Shown in pieces: positions 1 to 7,042 of a stretch of 10,356 bases of DNA. Position numbers and translations under genes: made by a program. The DNA comes from Burkholderiales bacterium (GTDB taxonomy: Bacteria > Pseudomonadota > Gammaproteobacteria > Burkholderiales > Casimicrobiaceae), in assembly GCA_025354075.1 (NCBI GenBank), contig JANXNO010000571.1:1-10356 (forward strand), given 5' to 3'. Positions within the stretch are counted from its first letter, which is position 1, and each line of letters opens with the position of its first letter. Under the pieces are notes generated by a model. That model saw only the letters and a list, made by a program, of their open reading frames with translations, was not told where the DNA came from and made no database searches.

Positions 1-21
1 CTCTGTGTTACCTGTCGATTG

Positions 22-33
22 GAGCTATAGCTC
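22..33. repeat. 12-bp perfect palindrome in the left-edge spacer
   Basis: GAGCTATAGCTC reads the same on both strands. It lies in the 1-73 stretch, where I see no gene, beyond the terminator that ends the minus-strand block. The surrounding bases 21-35 also resemble the 5' end of a tRNA-Ala(UGC)-type gene on the plus strand, but no complete tRNA can be folded from what follows. It may be a protein-binding site, a decayed tRNA fragment or chance. Confidence 0.4.
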
Positions 34-73
34 AGACCGACCGACGGCTTGGTAGTGTGCTTCTCTCGGATAC

Positions 74-102
74 AAAAAAGGCGAACTTCCGTTCGCCTTT
101 TT
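74..102 (-). terminator. Rho-independent terminator of the tig-to-tRNA-Asp block
   Basis: A perfect 7-bp stem (GGCGAAC at 80-86 with GTTCGCC at 91-97) encloses a 4-nt loop and is flanked by A6 at 74-79 and T5 at 98-102. On the minus strand it reads stem, GGAA tetraloop, stem, then six T, 13 nt after the CCA end of tRNA-Asp. It therefore ends the minus-strand transcript. The flanking A and T runs make it nearly symmetric, so it could also stop transcription arriving from the left on the plus strand. Confidence 0.92.
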
Positions 103-114
103 CATGTCATCTGT

Positions 115-191
115 TGGCGGAGTGGACGGGACTCGAACCCGCGACCCCCGGCGTGACAGGCCGGTATTCTAACCAACTGAACTACCACTCC
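115..191 (-). tRNA. tRNA-Asp (anticodon GUC)
   Basis: This is a 77-nt cloverleaf on the minus strand. The acceptor stem GGAGTGG (191-185) pairs with CCACTCC (125-119), the discriminator base is G (118), and the CCA end is encoded (117-115). The anticodon GTC is the complement of 155-157, in loop CTGTCAC. The D-loop has the usual TTGGTTAGA and the T-loop the usual TTCGAGT. It decodes GAC/GAU. It follows tRNA-Val by 38 bp and is the last gene before the terminator, so it is probably processed from the same transcript. Confidence 0.97.
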
Positions 192-229
192 TTTTTGATC
201 TGACTTGCCGTTTCGGGCTCATTTTGATC

Positions 230-305
230 TGGTGGGTGCTGAGGGGCTCGAACCCCCGACATTCGCCTTGTAAGGGCGACGCTCTACCAACTGAGCTAAG
301 CACCC
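230..305 (-). tRNA. tRNA-Val (anticodon UAC)
   Basis: This is a 76-nt cloverleaf on the minus strand. The acceptor stem GGGTGCT (305-299) pairs with AGCACCC (240-234), the discriminator base is A (233), and CCA is encoded (232-230). The D-arm is TAGCTCAGTTGGTAGAGC and the T-arm GGGGGTTCGAGCCCCT. The anticodon TAC is the complement of 270-272. It decodes GUA/GUG and, by wobble modification, other valine codons. It lies 76 bp after hupB in the same direction. The hupB, tRNA-Val, tRNA-Asp order is common downstream of lon in betaproteobacteria. Confidence 0.97.
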
Positions 306-341
306 AACATTTTTGTACCTTGTTGGAAAGGCTTCCTTGAT

Positions 342-373
342 GTTGGGAGCACACTTAAAAGTAATTTCCCAAC
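342..373 (-). other. Possible stem-loop between hupB and tRNA-Val
   Basis: GTTGGG (342-347) and CCCAAC (368-373) form a 6-bp outer stem around an inner ACTTTTAAGT inverted repeat, with 5-nt unpaired stretches on each side. It lies in the 76-bp hupB/tRNA-Val gap. It lacks a following U-run, so it is not a good terminator. It could mark a processing point between the hupB mRNA and the tRNA precursor, but it could equally be chance. Confidence 0.35.
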
Positions 374-381
374 CAAGCCCG

Positions 382-654
382 CTAGTTTATCGCATCTTTC
401 AAAGCTTTGCCAGCGCGGAACTTTGGAACTTTAGCTGCCTTGATTTTGATCGCCGCGCCCGTACGAGGATTACGTCCTATACGTGCCGTACGCTTCCCGA
501 CATAAAAACTTCCGAAGCCGACTAGTGTGACGACATCACCCTTCTTCAGCGCAACGGAAATTGCCTTAATCGTGCCATCGAGCGCGCGCGTTGCCGCTGC
601 TTTCGATACATCAGCGGTCTTCGCGATGCTCTCAATGAGTTCAGCTTTATTCAT
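382..654 (-). CDS. hupB: DNA-binding protein HU-beta
   Basis: HU is a small, abundant, dimeric nucleoid protein that bends and wraps DNA with little sequence preference. It takes part in chromosome compaction, replication start and recombination. The 90-residue product starts [12 protein letters not shown] and has the full family layout: an N-terminal helical dimerisation part (about 1-40), the GFGSF turn (47-51), and the beta-arm with RNPRTG at 61-66, whose proline intercalates at DNA kinks. The C-terminal helix is residues 83-90. The length is exactly typical for a HU subunit. The start is supported by AAGGGG at 664-669, 9 nt upstream. It lies 149 bp downstream of lon, as in many Proteobacteria, and is followed by two tRNA genes. 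The beta-type name rests on this lon linkage and on similarity to betaproteobacterial HU-beta. Confidence 0.96.
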   Translation of the reverse strand: MNKAELIESIAKTADVSKAAATRALDGTIKAISVALKKGDVVTLVGFGSFYVGKRTARIGRNPRTGAAIKIKAAKVPKFRAGKALKDAIN

Positions 655-763
655 CTTTTTTGTCCCCTTCTAGCAATGGTTTGGACTTAAACAATATTGC
701 GCCTAGACCATGTACAACGCAGCATGATCAAGGCGTGGTTTGAAAACGTAGGGCACGAGTCTA

Positions 764-776
764 CTACGAATCGTAG
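764..776. repeat. 13-bp inverted repeat in the lon-hupB gap
   Basis: CTACGAATCGTAG is a perfect 6+1+6 inverted repeat. With a one-base centre it is better suited to binding a dimeric protein than to forming an RNA hairpin. It lies 110 bp upstream of the hupB start and only 6 bp from a second palindrome at 783-794. No assigned regulator. Could be chance. Confidence 0.4.
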
Positions 777-782
777 CGGCGT

Positions 783-794
783 CTGCGCGCGCAG
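783..794. repeat. 12-bp perfect palindrome just after lon
   Basis: CTGCGCGCGCAG is self-complementary and starts about 10 bp after the lon stop codon, counted in the direction of lon transcription. It has no U-tract after it on the minus strand, so it is not a standard terminator. An alternating CG core this short arises easily in GC-rich DNA. Confidence 0.35.
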
Positions 795-803
795 GTGATG
801 CAT

Positions 804-3227
804 TTAATGCTTGACCACCGGTTCAACGATTGTTACCGCGTCCTTTTGCACTGCAAGCGGCGCGACCACTTCGTCGGTCAGCGGAACAGGCGCTCGTTCG
901 AGCGCAATCGCCAGCACTTCATCGATCCATTTGACGGGCCTGATCTCAAGAACATTCTTAACGTTATCGGGGATATCAGCGAGATCCTTTACGTTCTGAT
1001 CGGGGATCAAAACAGTCGTCAACCCGCCTCTATGCGCCGCGAGAAGCTTTTCTTTCAAGCCGCCGATAGGAAGCACCTCTCCGCGCAATGTGATCTCTCC
1101 GGTCATGCCGACATTGGCTCGCACAGGCACTCCCGTCAGCGCGGAAACAATGGCGGTGGTGATCGCGATGCCCGCACTCGGCCCGTCCTTCGGAACAGCG
1201 CCTTCGGGGAAGTGCAAATGCAGATCATGCTTTTCATAAAAATCCGCTTTGATGCCAAGCATACGAGCGCGAGCTCTCACCACAGACACGGCAGCGGCTA
1301 CCGACTCTTGCATGACATCGCCCAGCTTGCCGGTGTGCTTAACCGTGCCCTTGCCAACAAGCGCGACTGCCTCTACCGTAAGTAAATCGCCGCCGACTTC
1401 CGTCCATGCCAGCCCGCTTACTTGCCCGACCTGATTGGTCTTCTCAGCCATGCCAAACGTAAATTTCTGCACACCCAGATAGTCAGCAAGATTAGCGGAT
1501 GTAATCACCGCTCCTTTTATCGACTTATCCGTTAATGTCTGTTTAATTGTTTTACGGCAGAGCTTAGAGATTTCTCGCTCTAGAGAGCGCACGCCTGCTT
1601 CTCGCGTGTAGTAGCGCACGATATCCCGGATCGCATCTTCGCCAATCTCGATTTCACCCGGCTTGACCCCGTTATTCGTATTTTGCTTCGGCAACAAATA
1701 CTTCTGTGCGATTTTTACTTTCTCGTCTTCTGTATAGCCAGAAAGACGAATAATTTCCATACGATCCAATAACGGAGCTGGCAAATTAAAGCTGTTTGCG
1801 GTTGCTACAAACATCACGTCTGACAAATCGAAATCGACTTCAACATAGTGATCCGAAAACGTATGGTTTTGTTCAGGATCGAGTACCTCCAGAAGTGCCG
1901 ACGCGGGATCACCGCGAAAGTCTTGTCCCATTTTGTCGATTTCGTCGAGCAAAAAGAGTGGATTACGAACGCCAGCTTTTGAAAGATTGGTCAATACCTT
2001 ACCGGGCAATGAACCGATATAGGTACGACGATGACCACGAATTTCAGATTCGTCGCGCACACCGCCGAGTGACATGCGAACATATTTGCGGTTAGTCGCC
2101 CGAGCGATAGATTGGCCCAGCGACGTTTTGCCGACGCCTGGCGGGCCAACGAGGCAAAGAATTGGTGCTTTCACCTTGTCAACACGCTGATGTACAGCCA
2201 GGTATTCAGTAATGCGTTCTTTTACCTTCTCGAGACCGTAGTGGTCGGCTTCGAGAATTTCGATCGCGCGACTCAGATCCTTTGAAACCTTACTTTTCTT
2301 TTTCCACGGCAGCCCCGTCAACACGTCCAGATAATTGCGCACGACCGTCGCCTCAGCGGACATTGGCGACATCAGCTTGAGTTTTTTCAGCTCGGTCTCG
2401 GCCTTCTCTAGAGCCTCTTTAGGCATTCCAGCAGCTTTGATTTTTTTCGATAGTTCTTCAACCTCAGCCTGATCCTCACCTTCGCCCAGCTCTTTCTGGA
2501 TGGCTTTGACCTGCTCGTTCAGGTAGTACTCGCGCTGGCTTTTTTCCATCTGGCGCTTGACGCGGCCACGAATACGCTTCTCAACCTGAAGGATGTCGAT
2601 TTCAGCTTCGATCAGCCCCATCAAATGCTCAATACGCTTGGCGATCGAAGGCAATTCGAGGACTTCCTGCTTCTGTTCCAATTTAAGAGGCAAATGTGCT
2701 GCGATGGAGTCGGCTAGTCGACCGCCGTCGTCAATGCCAGCCATTGACGTCAAAATTTCTGCCGGAATTTTTTTGTTGAGTTTGACGAACTGATCAAAGT
2801 TCGCGAGCAAGGCGCGACGAAGCGCTTCAACTTCGGCAGAGCCGTCTTCGCTCGCAGGTATTGCGTGTGCTTCACCGGAGAAAAATTCGCCATTGTTGGT
2901 CAACGCGGTAAGCAGCGCGCGGTGCAAGCCCTCGACCAGCACCTTGACGGTTCCGTCGGGTAACTTGAGCATCTGCAACACGGTGGCAACACAGCCAGTA
3001 TCGTAAAGATCCTCAGGATTTGGATCATCCTTGGCCGCAGACTTTTGAGCGACCAGAAGAATATGCTTGCCGCTCTCCATTGCCACTTCCAGCGCTTTGA
3101 TGGACTTTGGGCGACCCACGAACAGCGGAATTACCATGTGCGGAAACACGACCACATCGCGCAAAGGCAACAGTGGGTAAGTCAGCGTACCGCTGCCGGC
3201 GTCAGGATTGAGATTGGTGTCAGACAT
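804..3227 (-). CDS. lon: ATP-dependent Lon protease (LonA type)
   Basis: Lon is a homohexameric cytosolic AAA+ serine protease that unfolds and degrades damaged proteins and short-lived regulators. The 807-residue product carries all parts in order: the N-terminal substrate-binding LAN domain (about 17-210), a coiled-coil linker (about 220-290), the AAA+ module with Walker A GPPGVGKT at 361-368 and Walker B LFLLDEID at 424-431, and the C-terminal protease domain with the Ser-Lys dyad Ser684 (in KDGPSAG) and Lys727 (in GGLKEKLL). The length fits betaproteobacterial Lon, including a tail of about 35 residues beyond the E. coli-like end. The start is the first in-frame ATG before the conserved [15 protein letters not shown] segment; its Shine-Dalgarno is weak (GAAAG 6 nt upstream). 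It follows clpX by 52 bp. No sigma-32 heat-shock promoter is evident in that gap, so read-through from clpX is likely. Confidence 0.98.
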   Translation of the reverse strand: MSDTNLNPDAGSGTLTYPLLPLRDVVVFPHMVIPLFVGRPKSIKALEVAMESGKHILLVAQKSAAKDDPNPEDLYDTGCVATVLQMLKLPDGTVKVLVEGLHRALLTALTNNGEFFSGEAHAIPASEDGSAEVEALRRALLANFDQFVKLNKKIPAEILTSMAGIDDGGRLADSIAAHLPLKLEQKQEVLELPSIAKRIEHLMGLIEAEIDILQVEKRIRGRVKRQMEKSQREYYLNEQVKAIQKELGEGEDQAEVEELSKKIKAAGMPKEALEKAETELKKLKLMSPMSAEATVVRNYLDVLTGLPWKKKSKVSKDLSRAIEILEADHYGLEKVKERITEYLAVHQRVDKVKAPILCLVGPPGVGKTSLGQSIARATNRKYVRMSLGGVRDESEIRGHRRTYIGSLPGKVLTNLSKAGVRNPLFLLDEIDKMGQDFRGDPASALLEVLDPEQNHTFSDHYVEVDFDLSDVMFVATANSFNLPAPLLDRMEIIRLSGYTEDEKVKIAQKYLLPKQNTNNGVKPGEIEIGEDAIRDIVRYYTREAGVRSLEREISKLCRKTIKQTLTDKSIKGAVITSANLADYLGVQKFTFGMAEKTNQVGQVSGLAWTEVGGDLLTVEAVALVGKGTVKHTGKLGDVMQESVAAAVSVVRARARMLGIKADFYEKHDLHLHFPEGAVPKDGPSAGIAITTAIVSALTGVPVRANVGMTGEITLRGEVLPIGGLKEKLLAAHRGGLTTVLIPDQNVKDLADIPDNVKNVLEIRPVKWIDEVLAIALERAPVPLTDEVVAPLAVQKDAVTIVEPVVKH

Positions 3228-3279
3228 AGCGGGCTTTCATATCATCGTGCGAACCGCGCATGCAGATGCGGCTGATGAA

Positions 3280-4536
3280 TCAGGCGGCTTTGCTGGGTTC
3301 GCTGTAAATCAGTAAGGGACGCGCGCTGGTTTCAACAGTTGTTTCATCAACCACCACGCGCTCGAGGTTATTGAGTGACGGTAAGTCGTACATGATGTCG
3401 AGCAGCAGAGATTCAACTATTGACCGCAAACCCCGAGCACCTGTGCGTCGTTTGATCGCCTTGCGAGCGATCGCGGCAAGCCCACTTTCGCGCACTTCCA
3501 GATCGACATTTTCCATGCGGAACATTTTCTGATATTGCTTGATCAGCGCATTCTTGGGACGCACCAAGATATCAATCAAGGCGGGCTCGTCCAGCTCGTC
3601 GAGCGTAGCCAACACCGGCAATCGCCCTACGAGTTCGGGTATCAGCCCGAAGCGAATGAGGTCGTCTGGTTCTGTGTCGCGCAGTAAAGCGCTGATAGTG
3701 CCCCGATCATCTGGCGAAATAACTTGAGCGCCAAATCCAATTCCAGTCTTTGCAGAGCGCTGACGAATAATCCGATCCAATCCCTCGAACGCACCACCCA
3801 CGATAAACAGGATATTTGCCGTGTTGACAGTTACAAATTCCTGATTTGGATGTTTGCGACCACCTTGCGGTGGCACAGAAGCATTGGTCCCCTCGATGAG
3901 CTTCAGAAGTGCTTGCTGCACGCCTTCTCCAGACACATCTCGCGTGATCGATGGGTTTTCGCCCTTGCGGGAGATCTTGTCGATTTCATCGATATATACG
4001 ATGCCGCGCTGCGCACGCTCGACGTCATACTCGCACGTTTGCAGGAGCTTCTGGATGATGTTTTCGACATCCTCACCAACGTAGCCTGCTTCGGTCAACG
4101 TTGTAGCATCGGCGATAACAAACGGAACGTCAAGCAGCTTCGCCAAAGTTTGCGCGAGCAAGGTTTTGCCAGAACCAGTCGGACCGACCAACAAAATGTT
4201 GCTCTTCGCGAGTTCAACATCGTTGTCCTTAATGTTCGCGTCGATTCGCTTGAAGTGGTTATAAACCGCCACCGACAGAATTTTTTTCGCCTGCTCCTGC
4301 CCGATGACGTATTGATCGAGCTTCTCACGAATTTCGTGCGGCGTCGGCAGATGCTTGCCACTGCCACGATCCGTCGTCTCAGCCTGAACCTCTTCCTTGA
4401 TGATGTCATTGCACAAGTCAATACATTCATCACAGATGAAGACCGAAGGCCCAGCAATGAGCTTGCGCACCTCATGCTGACTCTTGCCGCAAAACGAACA
4501 ATATAGGAGCTTGTCGCTCGTAGACTTTTCTGCCAT
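3280..4536 (-). CDS. clpX: ATP-dependent Clp protease, ATP-binding subunit ClpX
   Basis: ClpX is the hexameric AAA+ unfoldase that recognises substrates such as SsrA-tagged proteins, unfolds them, and threads them into ClpP. The 418-residue product has the N-terminal zinc-binding domain with four cysteines (Cys13, Cys16, Cys35, Cys38), Walker A GPTGSGKT at 118-125, pore loop GYVG at 151-154, Walker B YIDEID at 181-186, the RKH loop at 227-229, the ClpP-docking IGF tripeptide at 266-268, and a C-terminal small AAA+ domain. The length is typical. The start sits 12 residues before the first zinc ligand, as in relatives, but no Shine-Dalgarno sequence is visible upstream (TTTATTAGTTTT before ATG), which is odd for an abundant protein. 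It lies 114 bp after clpP and 52 bp before lon. Confidence 0.98.
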   Translation of the reverse strand: MAEKSTSDKLLYCSFCGKSQHEVRKLIAGPSVFICDECIDLCNDIIKEEVQAETTDRGSGKHLPTPHEIREKLDQYVIGQEQAKKILSVAVYNHFKRIDANIKDNDVELAKSNILLVGPTGSGKTLLAQTLAKLLDVPFVIADATTLTEAGYVGEDVENIIQKLLQTCEYDVERAQRGIVYIDEIDKISRKGENPSITRDVSGEGVQQALLKLIEGTNASVPPQGGRKHPNQEFVTVNTANILFIVGGAFEGLDRIIRQRSAKTGIGFGAQVISPDDRGTISALLRDTEPDDLIRFGLIPELVGRLPVLATLDELDEPALIDILVRPKNALIKQYQKMFRMENVDLEVRESGLAAIARKAIKRRTGARGLRSIVESLLLDIMYDLPSLNNLERVVVDETTVETSARPLLIYSEPSKAA

Positions 4537-4650
4537 AAAACTAATAAATGCAGCGTGACTGGCACGCAGTCATAGCAGTGTAGCGCTTTGCGACGTTAAA
4601 TGCCGCACATCGCACGGGAGAGTAGAGCCGGGCAACGCTGGGGTTCCCCG

Positions 4651-5322
4651 CTAGTTGGCGGGCTCAATACGGGTGGTCAACACCTTATCGATCATGCCGA
4701 AATCGAGCGCCTCTTCCGCCGTAAGGAAATTGTCGCGATCTGACGCACGATCCACGTCCTCGACGGACTTACCGGTAAATTCGGCCATATGCTTGTTGTA
4801 CCGTTGCTTCAATCGAACGATGTAATTCGCATGCCGCTCGATATCAGAGACTTGACCCGAAAAACCACCGGATGGCTGGTGAATCATGACCGTTGAATTC
4901 GGCAACGCATAGCGCTTGCCCTTGCAGCCTGAAGCCAGCAAAAACGCGCCCATTGACGCCGCCATACCAGTACACATGGTGCTTACATCGGGCTTGATAA
5001 AGCGCATCGTGTCAAAAATCGCCATGCCCGCCGATACTGACCCACCTGGGGAATTGATATAGAAGCTGATATCTTTGTCCGGATTCTCGGATTCAAGAAA
5101 CAGCAACTGAGCAACGATCAGATTCGCGGTTTCATCCGTCACGGGGCCAACCAGAAAAATGATTCGCTCCTTGAGTAATCGGGAGTAGATGTCAAAAGCG
5201 CGCTCGCCACGTCCGCTCTGCTCAATAACCATTGGCACAAGGCCGAGCCCCTGAGGTGCCGCGGCACCGTAGGACTCGTTATACGAGCCAGCATTTACGA
5301 AGGGGGGGGTCCACATTGTCAT
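4651..5322 (-). CDS. clpP: ATP-dependent Clp protease, proteolytic subunit ClpP
   Basis: ClpP is the serine peptidase of the ClpXP machine. Two heptameric rings form a barrel that cuts the polypeptides ClpX feeds in. The 223-residue product has the catalytic triad Ser123 (in GMAASMG), His148 (in MIHQP) and Asp197 (in DRDNF), and the conserved NSPGGSV oxyanion segment at 90-96. About 30 residues precede the conserved region that starts near [20 protein letters not shown]; part of these may be a self-cleaved propeptide. The chosen ATG (5322) has AGGA at 5332-5335, 9 nt upstream. Just inside the gene, codons 4-7 contain a run of eight C, where a slip would break the frame unless translation began at a later ATG such as Met31. 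clpX follows 114 bp downstream. Confidence 0.97.
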   Translation of the reverse strand: MTMWTPPFVNAGSYNESYGAAAPQGLGLVPMVIEQSGRGERAFDIYSRLLKERIIFLVGPVTDETANLIVAQLLFLESENPDKDISFYINSPGGSVSAGMAIFDTMRFIKPDVSTMCTGMAASMGAFLLASGCKGKRYALPNSTVMIHQPSGGFSGQVSDIERHANYIVRLKQRYNKHMAEFTGKSVEDVDRASDRDNFLTAEEALDFGMIDKVLTTRIEPAN

Positions 5323-5331
5323 GATTGATCG

Positions 5332-5335
5332 TCCT
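5332..5335 (-). promoter_or_regulatory. Shine-Dalgarno site of clpP
   Basis: AGGA on the minus strand lies 9 nt before the ATG at 5322. It supports starting ClpP at this codon, upstream of the C8 tract, rather than at the internal ATG for Met31. Confidence 0.6.
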
Positions 5336-5380
5336 GATACTGAAGGGGCGGGAGCAATTCGCTATTCCGATGGGATGAAG

Positions 5381-5393
5381 GATTGAGTCAATC
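5381..5393. repeat. 13-bp inverted repeat upstream of clpP
   Basis: GATTGAGTCAATC is a perfect 6+1+6 inverted repeat, centred about 65 bp upstream of the clpP start in the 132-bp tig-clpP gap. On the minus strand it includes TTGACT, a fair -35-like hexamer, but no good -10 box lies 16-18 bp after it. It may be an operator for a dimeric regulator or chance. Confidence 0.4.
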
Positions 5394-5407
5394 AGCGCGA
5401 ATTCAAT

Positions 5408-5432
5408 GGCGGGCAGAAGAATTCAGCCCGCC
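5408..5432 (-). other. GC-rich stem-loop in the tig-clpP gap
   Basis: GGCGGGC (5408-5414) pairs perfectly with GCCCGCC (5426-5432) around an 11-nt loop. It begins 22 nt after the tig stop codon. No U-run follows on the minus strand, so it is not a classic terminator. It may stabilise the tig 3' end, mark a processing site, or partly attenuate read-through into clpP. Confidence 0.6.
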
Positions 5433-5454
5433 GTTCAAATACGAATGGTCATGC

Positions 5455-6765
5455 TCAAGCGGTCGGCTGCCCGATCAATTCTGCAAATGGCAGAATTTTG
5501 TCGGCAACAGTCGCGGCTTTGAGCACGTGATCCACAACGTTTTGTTCCAGGGCAACGGCTTCAAACTCTGACAAACGGCGTTGATCCTGGTAGTACCAGG
5601 CCACCACTTGCTCCGGTTTTTCGTAGCTTTGCGCCTGCTCATTAAGTAGTGCACGAACTTGTTCAGGCTTAGCATGCAAGTTGTTGGTGCGAACGAGTTC
5701 ACCGACGATCAGCCCCATCGCGACGCGATCCGTCGCGGCAGGTTCGAACGTCGAGGGTGACATTTGCGCGTTTTCAGCATTGGCCCCGCGCGACTTCATC
5801 TCTTCGGTCGCGGACTGCGCCATGCGCTGCGCCTCTGCGACGATCAGCGCCTTAGGCACTTCGAGCGTCGATTGAGCACGCAGGCCTTTGAATACCTGAT
5901 CACGCACGCTTTGGAAGACGCGACGCTTGCGCTCTAGCTCGAGATTACCGCGCACTTCGGTTTTGAGTGCATCAACATTGCCGCCTGAAATACCAAACGC
6001 CTTGGCAAATTCAGCATCCACCGCAGGCAATACGGGCTTCGCCACGTCTTTCGCCGTGAGCAAAAATGTAGCCGTTTTTCCAGCAACATCTTTGCCAAAA
6101 TAATCAGCAGGGAAGGACAATTCAAACGATTTGCTCTCCCCCTTTTTGAGACCATGCGCAGCGGCTTCAAACTCAGGCAGCATCCGGCGTTCGCCAAGAA
6201 TCATCGTGAAATCTTTAGCGGCACCGCCATCGAACGCAACGCCTTCAATTTTCCCATCGAAGTCGACGATCAAACGGTCGCCATCTTCCGATGCCGTGTC
6301 TTTTGCTTCGTAGCGCACGCGCTGTTTGCGCAACGTTTCGAGCGTGCGCGCCACATCCTCGTCTGTCACTTCAACGACCGGGCGGTCAATCGAAATCACA
6401 CTCAAATCGGCAAATTTGACGTCAGGAAAGACTTCGAAAGTCGCCGTGAACAAAAAGTTCGCGGTATCCGTCTCGTCAACCTTTGGCTCGATTTGCGGGT
6501 AACCGGCAACACGCAATTGACTCTCGTCAACAACCGCGCCAAAGCTCTTGTTGACTTGATCTGACAGCACCTCGGATCGAACCTGAGGGCCGTAAGAAGA
6601 TGCGACCATTTTCACTGGAACTTTGCCGGGACGAAAGCCGGACATTTTCACGGTACGAGCCAAGCGCTTGATGCGTGTCTCGATTTCCGATTCGATGGCT
6701 GCTATCGGAATGCTCATTGTGAAGCGACGCTCAAGCGTGCTCAACTGCTCGATCTGGGTGGACAT
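5455..6765 (-). CDS. tig: Trigger factor, ribosome-associated chaperone
   Basis: Trigger factor docks at the ribosome exit tunnel and shields nascent chains; it also has peptidyl-prolyl isomerase activity. The 436-residue product shows the three domains in order. The N-terminal ribosome-binding domain (about 1-115) has the signature loop GFRPGKVP at 43-50. The FKBP-type isomerase domain (about 160-245) has DGDRLIVDFDGKIEG and the MLPEFEAAAHGLKKGE segment. The helical C-terminal arms run from about 246 to 436. The length is close to E. coli (432). In the signature loop the E. coli lysine is proline here, which I recall as usual in betaproteobacteria. The start is supported by GAGAG at 6772-6776, 6 nt upstream. 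The gene follows tRNA-Leu by 133 bp and precedes clpP by 132 bp, as in many Gram-negative bacteria. Confidence 0.97.
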   Translation of the reverse strand: MSTQIEQLSTLERRFTMSIPIAAIESEIETRIKRLARTVKMSGFRPGKVPVKMVASSYGPQVRSEVLSDQVNKSFGAVVDESQLRVAGYPQIEPKVDETDTANFLFTATFEVFPDVKFADLSVISIDRPVVEVTDEDVARTLETLRKQRVRYEAKDTASEDGDRLIVDFDGKIEGVAFDGGAAKDFTMILGERRMLPEFEAAAHGLKKGESKSFELSFPADYFGKDVAGKTATFLLTAKDVAKPVLPAVDAEFAKAFGISGGNVDALKTEVRGNLELERKRRVFQSVRDQVFKGLRAQSTLEVPKALIVAEAQRMAQSATEEMKSRGANAENAQMSPSTFEPAATDRVAMGLIVGELVRTNNLHAKPEQVRALLNEQAQSYEKPEQVVAWYYQDQRRLSEFEAVALEQNVVDHVLKAATVADKILPFAELIGQPTA

Positions 6766-6858
6766 GTTTTTCTCTCAATCCGAACGCATCAACGGCGCTC
6801 GCTTAGTATGTTTCGAGTTTTTTCACAAAACGGCACGCCTGGTCGCGTAAGGTAACTT

Positions 6859-6880
6859 CCGTTGGTCTTTCGCTCAACGG
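6859..6880 (-). other. Possible stem-loop between tRNA-Leu and tig
   Basis: CCGTTG (6859-6864) and CAACGG (6875-6880) form a perfect 6-bp stem with a 10-nt loop, 18 nt after the CCA end of tRNA-Leu. No U-run follows on the minus strand, so transcription probably continues into tig. It could aid 3' processing of the tRNA precursor. The minus strand also has TTGAGC within the loop region, a weak -35-like hexamer followed 17 bp later by TACCTT, a poor -10; a tig promoter here is possible but not shown. Confidence 0.4.
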
Positions 6881-6898
6881 CAGGTGTGCTGAAAAGTC

Positions 6899-6983
6899 TG
6901 GTGCGAATGAAGGGACTCGAACCCCCACGCCTTGCGGCGCTGGAACCTAAATCCAGTGCGTCTACCAATTCCGCCACATTCGC
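6899..6983 (-). tRNA. tRNA-Leu (anticodon UAG)
   Basis: This is an 85-nt class II tRNA on the minus strand. The acceptor stem GCGAATG (6983-6977) pairs with CATTCGC (6909-6903), the discriminator base is A (6902) and CCA is encoded (6901-6899). The anticodon TAG is the complement of 6947-6949, in loop TTTAGGT closed by CTGGA/TCCAG. The long variable arm is CGCC-GCAA-GGCG, as expected for leucine. The T-stem ends in two G-U wobble pairs, a mild oddity. It decodes CUA/CUG. It stands 133 bp before tig, a linkage common in betaproteobacteria. Confidence 0.97.
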
Positions 6984-6993
6984 TTAACCCTCT

Positions 6994-6999
6994 ATTATA
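6994..6999 (-). promoter_or_regulatory. -10 box of the tRNA-Leu promoter
   Basis: A perfect TATAAT on the minus strand lies 10 bp before the first base of tRNA-Leu, which places the start point a few bases upstream of the tRNA. No good -35 hexamer is seen 16-18 bp further upstream (around GCAGGC). The box sits inside the near-palindrome TCTATTATAGA (6991-7001), so the plus strand reads TATTAT, a 5-of-6 match, facing hpnC. Confidence 0.65.
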
Positions 7000-7042
7000 G
7001 ACAACCCTTCAATGAGGCCTGCGCCTTCACCTTCGGGTCACT

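Noticed and set aside
169..354. A 61-codon minus-strand reading frame over tRNA-Val and part of tRNA-Asp
   Set aside because: It is the translated tRNA sequence (VGRASPLQGECRGFEPL is a well-known false protein made from tRNA genes).
306..381. A terminator between hupB and tRNA-Val
   Set aside because: There is a weak stem-loop but no run of U after it, and the next good terminator is at 74-102.
795..1385. A 196-codon plus-strand reading frame antisense to the 3' end of lon
   Set aside because: Rich in Arg, His and Asn with no family resemblance; it mirrors the conserved Lon protease domain and has no ribosome-binding site of note.
3228..3279. A sigma-32 heat-shock promoter before lon
   Set aside because: Neither a CTTGAA-like nor a CCCCAT-like element at suitable spacing is present in the 52-bp clpX-lon gap.
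3724..4506. A 260-codon plus-strand reading frame antisense to clpX
   Set aside because: No recognisable domain, and it lies wholly opposite the highly conserved clpX; long antisense frames arise from codon bias in the sense gene.
6789..6977. A 62-codon minus-strand reading frame over tRNA-Leu
   Set aside because: Its start MAELVDALDLGSS and the following RGGSSPFIRTR are the usual false translation of a tRNA-Leu gene; the tRNA fold is complete.
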